DNA of 64,000 bases from Lomentospora prolificans (Eukaryota > Ascomycota > Sordariomycetes > Microascales > Microascaceae), in contig JARFXM010000008.1 of NCBI GenBank assembly GCA_029532625.1, positions 1,922,001-1,986,000 of the forward strand. The letters are read 5' to 3'. Shown one piece after another: positions 25,363 to 34,707 of the stretch. The notes beneath the pieces are model-generated. The model had not been told where the DNA came from. It searched no databases and saw only the letters and a list, made by a program, of their open reading frames with translations. Both the position numbers and the translations under genes were made by a program. Every line of letters begins with the position of its first letter. The stretch's first letter is position 1.

Positions 25363-25706
25363 TTGTAGTAGTCGTAGTACAGGTCATGCTTGGCGACCAG
25401 CGGAGGAAATGGAGGGCCTGTCCTCGAGCCAGTGGGCGGTCATCACGACGATGGCGCGAGGCGCGCACGGGGGTGGATGCCCAGGCTGAGGATCTTGGGC
25501 ACGCGCTGGGTCACAGAGGCTACAATGTCTTTGTGGTTGCGGTCGCCCAGCACGGGAAGGGGACTGGACGGGGAGACAAGCTTTGTGGTTAGCGGCGAGG
25601 CAAACACGGAACGTTTCGGGAGCAAGGTGCGGTGCGATCGGGCATCGGGCAGCGGGCGGGGAGAGAGCTACCTCCTCCGCGGGAATGCAAACGACTGGCG
25701 CGATGC

Positions 25707-26629
25707 TTTTTTTTTTTTTTTTCCGCTAACCTTTAGCCAAGTTTCTCAAGTGGCACAATGGGGGCGGAGCCTGTCGTGATTGAAACACGCAGCGCCAGCG
25801 ACAGGGTGAAGGTTCAGGTATCGCGAATAATTTCTCTCCCTCAGTTATAAGTATCATATACTTTTGGATCAAAGGGATGCCATGCCACAATTGGCACAAC
25901 CCCACAGTTTAGACAAAAAAGCACAAGATTCCGGGATTGTCCCGGGAATGAACTAACTACCAGCAACCGCCCTGTCTCGATCTCCGTTCTCTGTCAGTTC
26001 GAATCTTACACTACTTTAAAGACCAGGCGGCCTTTTTGAAACGGAAGCTCCGTAGACGAGGAACTCAGCAACAGCAAGGCCAAGCTAACGTTGCGGGACG
26101 GCTCCGAGACTATGTGGGACGGCTCCGAGACTATGCGGGACAGTTTACAACGGAGCCAATCTTTCATGCAAAAAATATTGATTCCTCAAGTGATCCCATC
26201 CACAAGTCTCTGGCGGGCGCGTGATTTGCCCTCGTATGGAGGGACAGATTGTAGAGATAAAACCGAGCAGCCCTAACAGCTGATCTTCGTGCCTGATGAT
26301 TACAGCTTACTGAGAACGCCATTCGAGATTGGAAATAGGTCCCTGAAGGGTTTGTAAGCCAAAGACAAAAACCTTGAACGCGGTTGGCTCAGCTCAGCGG
26401 CGTTCAAAACATGAATCGTTCCAAGGGTACCGGTCATGTATACAACGGTTAATGCTTAAGTCGCAAAAGAGCCTATAGGTCTGTAGGACCATCGTGCCGC
26501 GAGTACATCTTCCACTCTCGAGAGTTAGCAAAGTCCAGCTTTCCCTGCTCGACCTGCTTCCGTGTAACCGAGAGCATGGGCTGTGGGAGGCCCATTGATT
26601 CGAGGAATCGGACGGCTACGACGTTAATA
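25707..26629. other. Intergenic region between dioxygenase relic and GUT2
   Basis: Starts with a T16 run (25707-25722) and includes a 21-bp tandem repeat at 26093-26143. No gene recognised. Confidence 0.4.
26093..26143 (+). repeat. 21-bp tandem repeat, about 2.4 copies
   Basis: The unit begins GCGGGACGGCTCCGAGACTA and repeats at 26114 with one change, then partly at 26135. It does not fall in a recognised gene. Confidence 0.85.
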
Positions 26630-28594
26630 TTACCAGTTATTAGTCTTCTCAATGATAACGCTCAAGCGGCCGCCGTGGCCGTAGGGCACCAGGGTGAACT
26701 TACTCTCCTTCCACTCCAAATCCTGCCGCCTCCTGTCCCAGCCCAACTCCTGCGCCATAATGTCGATGATACGCGGCAGCGCCTCCAGGGCTGCCTGCGC
26801 GTTCAGGAAAGCCAACCTCGTCCGCCTCGCCAGCACGTCGACGGCGGTCTGCGCGTATTCGTGCTTAACGGCGTAGCGCACCTCGCCGTCGACAAACGGG
26901 TACAGCTGAGAAATCCGCTCGCCGCGGGCGGGGAATCGCCGATCGGTCGGCTGGCACAGCGACGCGACGGCCCATGCGCGGTCGCCGTAACTTTCTGTCA
27001 GGTGCTTGGCGACCTCGGTTTCGACGCCAAAGTGCTGGATTAGAGGGATGAAGAGAGTCTTGCTGAAGCCATGAGCGCCCACCAAACGCACATTGTGGGT
27101 CTGGCAGGTACCATCTAAGATTGCGCCGTCATCGACAACGTCGGTTCCGCTGACCGACGGCGCATTGGCAAACGGCTTGGTCTGGAGGTTGAATTCCCTG
27201 ATGGCGGCATCCACGCACTCTTCTGCCATTTGCCTATATGTCGTCCACTTGCCGCCGGCGCAAGTGAGTAGACCAGATGCCGAGATGTCAATAAGGTGAT
27301 TCCTCACCAGGGATTCCGTATTCTTCGCTTTCGGGTCCTTGACAAGGGGCCGGATGCCAGACCAAGCCGCGAGCACATCTCCGCGGCGGACGTTGATGTC
27401 GGGGGCGATGTATTGACGAATCTCGTTCAGGATCCACTCAATCGCCTTTTCCTCCGGCAGTGGGTTGGGCGTGATGTCACAAGGCTCATCGGTGGTACCG
27501 GCGATGGTGTTCCCTTGCCACGGCAGGAAGAAAATAACCCGACCGTCTGAAGTAGACGGATCAATAAGACCCATGTTCGACGGGCTGAAATAGCCAGGCA
27601 AGATTACATGGACACCGGAGGACGGCGAAACAATGTCCTTGAAGGTGGGGTCGTCCATCTTTCGTATCGAATCGCAAAAGGGCCCGGTGCAGTTGACGAT
27701 GCACTTCGCTCTGATGGTGATTTCCTGGGACTTTTTCCCGTCTCTTGCGGGAATGTGGTCGATTGCGGTAGCGCCGCAGAGCTTGCCGCTTTCATCTTTG
27801 AGTAGCTGCCTCACCTCCATGTGGTTGACTACGGTAGCCCCGTAGAGCGCGGCAGTCACGGCAATCGACACGTTCATGCGGGAATCGTTGTGAGCGCCAT
27901 CGTAGTATACCAACGCGCCAAAGAGATCGGTGCGCTTTAGCATGGGAAACACGTCGAGAGCCTTGCTCTTGGTCAAAAAGTAGGAGCTCTCAATGCCCTC
28001 GCTGCCGGCGAGCAGGTCGTACAGCTTAGTCCCCGCCCAGAAATAAGGTGCCTTCCACCACCTGTCGATAGGAATCATGATGGGGAGCCACATGCTCAAG
28101 TGCGGCGCGGTCCTCAGGAAATACTTGCGCTCCTTGAGCGCTTCCCGGACGAGCTGGTACTGGGCGTAATCGAGATTCCAGACGGCCTTTTCGAGATATC
28201 TCACCCCGCCGTGGACCAGTTTCGTGCTTTTGCTACTCGTGCCGCTGCTGAAGTCGTCTCTCTCGACCATGGCGACCCTGAGACCGCGCGTGGCAGCATC
28301 TAGTGCGACGCCGGCGCCGGTCGCACCGCCCCCGATGATTAGCATGTCGTATTCATTATCCCTGATCTCGGAGCTCTTTTTCAGACTCATGATCTGCTCA
28401 TCTCTCGATTTGATCCGGGGAAAGCGCGGGAGACTAAAGGTGCCATCGGCGCCGTAGATGGGATGTGGAACGGCGGGAGGCTCGAAGCCGGGAATCTCGC
28501 GCGGACGGTAGCTATAGAATACGGCGCCACCGACCAACCCGGCTGCAGCGGGCAGGGCCCACCTCCGTATGTAACGGAACCTGGAGGAGGCCAT
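26630..28594 (-). CDS. GUT2: Mitochondrial FAD-dependent glycerol-3-phosphate dehydrogenase
   Basis: One uninterrupted frame of 654 residues from the ATG at 28594. The frame stays open another 58 codons upstream, but MASSRFRYIRRWALPAAAGL starts with a basic, then hydrophobic stretch typical of a mitochondrial inner-membrane presequence. The FAD-binding motif IIGGGATGAGVALDA begins near residue 86, followed by the family signature SGTSSKSTKLVHGGVRYLE. Further matches are SMWLPIMIPIDRWW, YYDGAHNDSRMNVSIAV and LTCAGGKWTTYRQMAEECVD. The enzyme oxidises glycerol-3-phosphate to dihydroxyacetone phosphate and passes electrons to ubiquinone. It serves glycerol use and the glycerophosphate shuttle. 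Length fits the fungal family, and no intron is needed. Confidence 0.95.
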   Translation of the reverse strand: MASSRFRYIRRWALPAAAGLVGGAVFYSYRPREIPGFEPPAVPHPIYGADGTFSLPRFPRIKSRDEQIMSLKKSSEIRDNEYDMLIIGGGATGAGVALDAATRGLRVAMVERDDFSSGTSSKSTKLVHGGVRYLEKAVWNLDYAQYQLVREALKERKYFLRTAPHLSMWLPIMIPIDRWWKAPYFWAGTKLYDLLAGSEGIESSYFLTKSKALDVFPMLKRTDLFGALVYYDGAHNDSRMNVSIAVTAALYGATVVNHMEVRQLLKDESGKLCGATAIDHIPARDGKKSQEITIRAKCIVNCTGPFCDSIRKMDDPTFKDIVSPSSGVHVILPGYFSPSNMGLIDPSTSDGRVIFFLPWQGNTIAGTTDEPCDITPNPLPEEKAIEWILNEIRQYIAPDINVRRGDVLAAWSGIRPLVKDPKAKNTESLVRNHLIDISASGLLTCAGGKWTTYRQMAEECVDAAIREFNLQTKPFANAPSVSGTDVVDDGAILDGTCQTHNVRLVGAHGFSKTLFIPLIQHFGVETEVAKHLTESYGDRAWAVASLCQPTDRRFPARGERISQLYPFVDGEVRYAVKHEYAQTAVDVLARRTRLAFLNAQAALEALPRIIDIMAQELGWDRRRQDLEWKESKFTLVPYGHGGRLSVIIEKTNNW

Positions 28595-29947
28595 CTCGGA
28601 CTCGAGTGAGTGCGGAGAGTGAGTAGAGATGTGACGATAAGAGAGTATTATGTGTTTGTGCCGGCAAGGCTCAATGACAAGGTGGTGCGGGTTATGGCCA
28701 GCCAACCAAGTATTGCCAGCTTCTGGCTCTGAAACCAGGTGAAGCGACTGGAGGTGAGACGGAGCCAAGAGAACAGGCGAGAAAAAGAAAAGTCAAAATG
28801 AATATGTGTATATATATAATGGTTAAACGCGGGAAAACAACAAAGACGGGCAAAGTTATCAATACGGGTGTGTATCCGTCCTAAGAAAGACTATAAGAAT
28901 CCGCGTCTCTCTAGCAGAGTGTGCGCTGCACTTTGGTGCAAGGGCGAGAGCATCGACCTCGAAGCAAGGTACAAAAGTGGTGACGTCGTTAAGCCGCCAA
29001 GAGGGTCAGTAGCCAGCCAGGCGGGGGGAAACAAAACCAAGAATGACACAAACAGGTAGCTCCTAATAATCGGTCGCAAAACCGTCCGCTCAGAAAACAT
29101 GAAGATGTCCTTCCTTGGAGCTGGACGAGATAGCCGAGGGTTCGAGGGAACAAAAAAGAAAAGGAGGAAAGAGACAGAGAACGGATGTTATGGTGCGGGC
29201 GGCTGTTCCAAGTCCGGGTCTGTCCAAAGGATGCTTGATGGTTCCAAGTGAGAATAATAAGGCTGGAATGAATCGGACCTTGGGAGAGACAGTTGCTAAT
29301 TAGTGCATGATGGTCCATTCACTTTAATCGATCGATTGGATCAAGGATCAAAGTTCTTCGACCCGCAACGTCGAAGCGCCCGCCTCTACTATAATAAAAG
29401 CGACCTTGCCAGGCTGGTACTGATGAGATGACATATATGGCACCACCACCTGCCCGGATGTAGTGTAGTCAACTAATGAACCTCTTAGGAATTATTCCAT
29501 CAATGGATCTGTGTAAATCAATTCGTTCGTCCGTTTATGCCTGCCGGAGAGAGGCCGCTGGCGAGACCAGCCGTGGCGGACACGGGTTGGGGGACCGGCG
29601 CTAATAGTAATGCCGATAGAATAGTTGGTTCACTTTCACCATCAATGATCAATGCTGGCGATTCATAGATTCGCCCGGCTGCGGCTTGAGGAAACGATAT
29701 TCTCTTTGTCTGTTTCCCATTTCCCACGTGGCGAATCATATACCGGCCACAATATAAAGACTTTTTCCTATTCCATCTATAATACCCTTATACCCTTTTG
29801 TGTCCCCAGTTGCTGGAATTGTACACACATCACAGAACTAGAACCCTCAAGCCGTGCTCCGCTATGCCATCGTTTCTTTCACCTGTTCGTGTACGAGCCT
29901 CGAATTTTCCTTTTTTTTCCCTTTCCCGTTATAACACCCGCCCGCCC
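28595..29947. other. GUT2 promoter region and PTH2 3' flank
   Basis: About 1.35 kb. The part next to 28594 should carry the GUT2 promoter and leader. A TATA-rich stretch is at 28806-28820. No further gene was supported. Confidence 0.4.
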
Positions 29948-30846
29948 CTACAAAAGCTTCAAATGCCCAGTAACCTTATCGACCAAGCTCTGAGGCGCCG
30001 GCCCAACCCCGAGCACCGTCAAGCTCCCCGCCTCAATCTGCGTCCTTCCAGCGTCGGCAATCACTTGCGCAGTGATGCCCAGGCTCCGCGCGACGCCCAT
30101 GAGCTCCATCATCTCGTCCTGGCTCCTGATCTGTACCGCAATCTTCTTCTGGCCCCTGCTCTCCCAGCGCCTTAGGAGCTTTCCCTCGATCGAGTTGGGG
30201 TTCCGGTCCGCGGTGCGCGCGAGTTCCTTGTAGCAGGCGAGCGTGGCGTGCGAGCACTGCGCGGCAATCTTGCCTGGGGTGTTTTGATCCACGGTTAGCG
30301 ATTGGAGAAACTTTCAATAGCCCCGTACCATTCTTTTTCTTTCGCGGGCAGCGCCACTTGCACTATTGCCAAGAGGAGAAGGGGGGGGGGGGGGGAGAGG
30401 AGGGGGAGGCCCCCAAGGTGCTGGTGTTCTCTTCATGTCTACTAACCTTTGGTCATTCCCAAGTCAGTACGCACGACGAGGACGAGTTTACATTCCTCAT
30501 TAGAGTTCCCCATTGTCAATGTAGCAGCCGTACTATTGCGGATATCAGAGTCGTCCTTCTCCTTGGGCTTCTTGGAGGGATCGATCCGAAGACCGTCTCG
30601 CCGGTCGGCCTCCTCGGCATTGGCCCAATTCGGCGCGTGATCTAATATGGTATCATCCTCATCAACGTCTGATTCCTCGCTCTCGACCGGGTCCTTGTGG
30701 TATCTCCGCCGCTCCTCGACCATGTCGGGCGAGATAAGGTAGCCGCGGATGGCATAAATCCCCAAGAGGAAGCCCGAGAAAAGGGAGACGAACCCGGTGG
30801 ATAGGAGGACGACGGTCTGCCTCGACTTGTCGTCGAGTTCGAACAT
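29948..30846 (-). CDS. PTH2: Peptidyl-tRNA hydrolase 2, membrane-anchored
   Basis: Two exons, 30846-30447 and 30273-29948, give about 241 residues. The intron begins GTTAGT, ends CCCCAG and contains a run of 15 G (plus strand). The join restores VRTDLGMTKGKIAAQCSHAT, the signature of the Pth2/Bit1 family. Further on, KIAVQIRSQDEMMEL, AQVIADAGRTQIEAGS and LGVGPAPQSLVDKVTG fit the fold. A transmembrane helix spans about residues 11-37 (TVVLLSTGFVSLFSGFLLGI), followed by an acidic linker. The enzyme cleaves peptidyl-tRNA; the anchor suggests attachment to mitochondria or another membrane, as for yeast Pth2. The ATG at 30846 is directly preceded by an A-rich leader broken by single Gs. Confidence 0.93.
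30381..30395 (+). repeat. Poly-G run (15) in PTH2 intron
   Basis: 15 consecutive G on the plus strand, so poly-C in the PTH2 transcript. It lies within the intron about 105-120 nt before the acceptor. Confidence 0.9.
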
Positions 30847-31719
30847 TTTTTCTTTTTTTTTCTTTTTTTTCTTTTTTTTTTTCCCCCTTCGATCGCTGGG
30901 CTCGGTCGTATTATAAGTCAATAAGCGCGAATACGTGGGTTTGTGTGTATATGTGTGCGTGCGGAGGTAGCTTCGAAGGCTCGGTCGGCGATGTTGAATT
31001 TTGATTTGGTTTACGAAGAAGTAACCAAGAGAGAGAGCATGGAGCTCAAATGTTGCCTCGTAAAGTTTCTTAGCCAGCTGGCCAGCCAGCTATTAGCGCG
31101 GAGTTCCCCCCAAGCGCTGACGCACAGCCCAGCATTTGCTCAATCCCTGCCACTCCTTTGCCAGGCCAGCCCAGCATATATCCTAATTAGATTGATGAGA
31201 CTGGTCTGTTCTGTGGGGTGCACAGTGCATCAGGTCTCACATTCGGTGCCCCACCATTTGACCCATTCGTGGCCAGCTCAGTTGACGAGTTTATCACACA
31301 CGCCACACTGGCCCTGCACAAATCGTCCGGGTGCCCTTGAATATCAAAGCAAGATCACTCACCCGGTTCCTGTGTCACTGCCAGCCGGACGTACCCGGCG
31401 CCAGCCTGTGCCTTGATTGTGCCTTGATCCAAGGCCTGACAATTACGCAAGATCGGCCCCCTTGAAGCATATTAACCGTCCCCACGAGACCGCGCAGTGG
31501 CCATGGTAAAATTCACTGCTGGCGTGCCGTCGTGCCATGTGGCGAGTGTGGTTAAGTATTGGAACGATCAGATTTTGATATATATTCCTGTGCCATTACC
31601 GAATCCCTTCAATTTCATCAAGAGAGAATCTAGATATATATATCTTATTATATATTATGCATAGCTAGAATTGGCAATGAAAACCATATGTAATATCTTG
31701 TCTTCTTCCGCTTCAGGAC
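30847..31719. other. PTH2 leader/promoter and NRK1 3' flank
   Basis: Begins with a T-rich tract (A-rich in the PTH2 leader, 30847-30882). An AT-rich palindrome-like stretch, ATATATATATCTTATTATAT, is near 31633-31652 and is probably the 3' end region of the NRK1 gene. No other gene. Confidence 0.4.
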
Positions 31720-32761
31720 CTAGACACTGCCAGCAAACTGCTCCAGCTGTGCAATAATCTGCTCCACAGCCCACTCCAGCGTCGTCTCCATATCTACGTC
31801 AAGCCCCCGATCCACCTGTGCCATGATGCCCGTCTCCGCCAAAACCTTGCTATCCAGCCTACCCTCGACATCACCATTCTCAAACAGCCACGCGTGGGCG
31901 CCGGCGTAATTCGGCCACACAATCTTCTCGACGTAGCCGGGCGGGTCCTTCCAGAACCCCTCCAGCGTGACGTAGCCATCGCGCGCCTCCCTCCTCTGCA
32001 CCGCCTTCTGGCGGCTCACCAGCAGGAACAGCTTGACGTCGATGAGCTTCATGATGGCCTCCATCTCCCGCGAGTACAGGAGGAAGCCATCAAAAAGGCA
32101 GAGCCGGAGCTTGCCCTCAGTTAGCAGCCCGTGGATGGGCTTTCCTTCCCGCAGCCAGCCGGCGACCCTCTCTCGCATCGCGCCGATCTTGGCGTCCGAA
32201 ACTGGACACTGGCCTACCGAGTTTTGGTCCTCTTTGGAATCTACGGTGGGCTGTAATTTCCGCTTAGTCGACGGGCCCGAGGGTAAACATCCGTGGTCGG
32301 TCCGGGAGGATAGGGAAGCAGATAGGCGGGTACCCACCGGGAAAGTTCCGGAGGCGCGGATATGAGCGAGTGCTTTTTCTATGTCTGGGACCGAGAGGGC
32401 CTCGACGCAGTCCCAGTCTAAGAACCCATTTCGTGTGGGTAATCTTTTTTTATTTTTCCCAAGTGCCGCAGCGGGCGAAGGCGCAGGTGTCAGTCAGTGA
32501 TCGCAATGACAATAGCTTTATGAGTAGCGAGATAGCCCCGGGGGGGTTGGAAGGGGGAGGTGAGTGGTAGAAGTGAACGGAGTCGTTGACGGAAAGAGGG
32601 GGATGGAGAAGGCCCTACTCGGTCTCTGGTCTATAAAAGTCATCCTCATGTAGGATCATGGTGCTGGGGAAGATATCCCTCAGTAACCGTGCAAGCGTAG
32701 TTTTCCCGCTGGAAGAGCACCCGCTGATGCCCACAATGAACGCCTTGCGTTGGTCCGCCAT
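31720..32761 (-). CDS. NRK1: Nicotinamide riboside kinase
   Basis: Two exons, 32761-32619 and 32443-31720, give about 288 residues. The donor is GTAGGG and the acceptor AAAAAAG; the join gives FYRPETELPTRNGFLDWDC. The Walker A loop is GISGCSSSGKTTL (residues 11-23), followed by HEDDFYRPE, whose Asp binds substrate in the family. LCLFDGFLLYSREM and a basic lid with RRE follow. The enzyme phosphorylates nicotinamide riboside to NMN in NAD salvage. The part after residue 100 has a Lys/Ser-rich insert (TKRKLQPTVDSKEDQ) compared with the compact yeast enzyme. The gene is divergent from the UreG gene. Confidence 0.92.
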
Positions 32762-33587
32762 GGCCAAGGATGATTGTCTCTCTCGCCTGCGCAAAACCTC
32801 CGTCGGATGTTTCTCCCCGCAGTAGTACAAGATGAGCCAGTGTCCTATGCAGACGTCAACTGGTGGTATCGACCACAGCTGGCGTCGTAGCTTGCCGAAG
32901 ATGGGGTTAACCGGGCCGCGCGCAGCTGCGGGCTCGGTGGAGGAGGAGGACGAGGAGGACGAGGAGCTGCACTGGGCACGGGAAACCGGAGTTAAGTGGG
33001 AGTTGAGGGAGAATCGATGCAGTGAGGTGGGTTTATAGGCGGTAGCATGCTCAAATGGAATGGATCGATAATAAGCTCCGACCCCTTCCGCCCGAGTTCC
33101 TTCAAGGGTGATTATTCACCGTTATTATTTCTCGAAACAGTGTCGCCCAGAATATGAAGTCTCAGTTGCAGCCATATGGACACTTTATGGACCGGAGCTC
33201 CCCGGCCAGCCTGGCTGGAAACATTGTCTCCGGGCGAGATAAGGTCTTTGAAAGTCGTAGAGATAGATATTTACATAACTTAATAAGTACGCAATACTTG
33301 CAAACTCAAGCTTTTCTTTCCCCACCATACTTGGCTCTTCCCTTTTTTTTTTCTTGTTGCCTGTGCCACGCAAGCCAGCTAGCCTTGGGTACTTTTTTAC
33401 TTTTTTTCCCTCTTTCCCTTCCCTACCCCGCGGTGCCCCTCCAAAACCTCTTGTTGAAGCTCTGCCAGCATATCATCAGGAACAAAATTGCCCCACGGCA
33501 AAAAAAAAAAAAAGCTGCACTTCGAACGCCTCAATCTCGAGAACACGAATCAATCGCGACCAAACTGTTACATTCCTCAAAATCACA
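32762..33587. promoter_or_regulatory. Divergent promoter region, NRK1 (-) and UreG (+)
   Basis: About 830 bases between two divergent starts. The UreG-proximal part is pyrimidine-rich with T and A runs (33347-33356, 33500-33512). One GATAAG occurs at 33237-33242, a possible site for GATA-type nitrogen regulators; that role is inference. Confidence 0.45.
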
Positions 33588-34536
33588 ATGTCGCACACGC
33601 ACGACCACTCCCACGACCACGAACATGGCCACGGCCACTCCCACGACCTAAAGTTCTCCGCCGCCGAGCACGGCCATTCCCACGAGATCCTCGACGGCCC
33701 CGGAAGCTACCTCGCTCGCGAGATGCCCATCATTGAGGGCAGGGATTGGAATGAAAGGGCTTTCACTGTTGGAATCGGCGGGTGAGTTCAAAAGTGCTTA
33801 TATTTCCTACCCAAGGAGCTCAATGTCCGCCGCATGGCAGCATATCTGGACTTAGCCAGGCCATTGCTAACATCCTATACCAACCTCTCCCAGCCCCGTC
33901 GGTTCCGGTAAAACCGCCCTAATGCTCGCACTCTGTCTCGCCCTCCGCGACAAATACTCCATCGCCGCCGTAACAAACGACATCTTCACCCGCGAAGACG
34001 CCGAGTTCCTCACCCGCCACGCCGCACTCCCCGCCCCGCGCATCCGCGCCATCGAAACTGGCGGCTGCCCTCACGCCGCCGTGCGCGAGGATATCTCCGC
34101 CAACCTCGCTGCTCTCGAGGATCTCCAGCAGGAGTTCGCCGCCGACCTCCTCCTCATCGAGTCCGGCGGCGACAACCTCGCCGCCAACTACTCGCGCGAG
34201 CTCGCCGACTTCATCATCTACGTTATTGACGTCAGCGGCGGCGACAAGGTCCCCCGCAAGGGAGGGCCAGGCATCACCCAGAGCGACTTGCTCGTCGTCA
34301 ACAAAACCGATTTGGCCGAGGCTGTCGGCGCTGATCTGGACGTCATGGATCGGGACGCCAGGAAGATGAGGGACGGCGGCCCGACCTTGTTCTGCCAGGT
34401 GAAGAAGGGCAAGGGCGTTGACCACGTCGTCAGCTTGATCCTCAGCGCCTGGAAGGCTAGCGGTGCCGAGGCTGTTTCCAAGGCCAGGGGTGGCCCTAAG
34501 CCGACCGAAGGACTTGATGGCCTGAAGAAGGCCTAG
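33588..34536 (+). CDS. Urease accessory GTPase UreG
   Basis: Two exons, 33588-33781 and 33894-34536, give about 278 residues. The donor is GTGAGT and the acceptor CTCCCAG; the join restores the P-loop GIGGPVGSGKTALML. The N-terminus is very rich in His and Asp (HDHSHDHEHGHGHSHD), a likely nickel-binding tail. Downstream motifs are AVTNDIFTREDAEFL, IETGGCPHAAVREDIS, LLIESGGDNLAANYS and VVNKTDLAEAVGADL. UreG hydrolyses GTP while nickel is delivered to urease, working with UreD/UreF-type partners. Those partners and urease itself are not in this window. The second exon is strongly GC-rich at third positions. Confidence 0.95.
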
Positions 34537-34707
34537 AAGCTGGCGGCTCTACGTTGTGCTTCCCGTCACCGCATATTCATATCCGTGTAGATGTATTCTA
34601 TTGAGGTCGTCATGTCATTATGAGGACGGAGTTGTTAAAGCAAAAGAAATAAATCTCGTAAAATGACTCAAAAAAAAGGGCGCGATTCTAGGCATGAAAA
34701 GACGGAA
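34537..34707. terminator. 3' ends of convergent UreG and TSR1
   Basis: Only 171 bases separate the two stop codons, so the transcripts probably end here or overlap. AAAGAAATAAATCTC at 34641-34655 resembles a polyadenylation signal for UreG. Confidence 0.4.

Larger units (their letters stand above)
24664..25706 (-). pseudogene. Extradiol ring-cleavage dioxygenase (LigB / DOPA 4,5-dioxygenase family), multiply frameshifted
   Basis: Family motifs appear in the right order on the minus strand but in changing frames: PLPVLGDRNHKDIV and TQRVPKILSLG (25565-25470), IVVMTAHWLEDRPS (25455-25410), AKHDLYYDYYN (25405-25365), YSLRYDPP and GAPEIAVGIRDAMEAE (25340-25250), GWDHGVFIPLLLIHPP (25056-25010), QISVLSEEDPEAHFRIG (24995-24940), AILGSAVASFHNL (24905-24865) and PDHFLPLLVCAAAAED (24755-24705). 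The family uses Fe or Zn to open catechol rings. At least four frame changes separate these blocks, one inside a run of 14 C. The intron before GWDHGVF carries a 32-base homopolymer, and its donor appears to have gained one G. The N-terminal metal-binding HGGG region reads as RGGG. This is either a decayed gene or one damaged by base-calling errors at homopolymers; neighbouring genes are intact. Confidence 0.78.

Noticed and set aside
25981..26010. AGTTCGAATC resembling a tRNA B box
   Set aside because: No matching A box or cloverleaf could be drawn upstream.
26630..28303. Several plus-strand frames opposite GUT2
   Set aside because: Antisense shadows caused by strong third-position GC bias.
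33919..34425. 168-codon minus-strand frame opposite UreG
   Set aside because: Antisense shadow of the GC-rich UreG exon.
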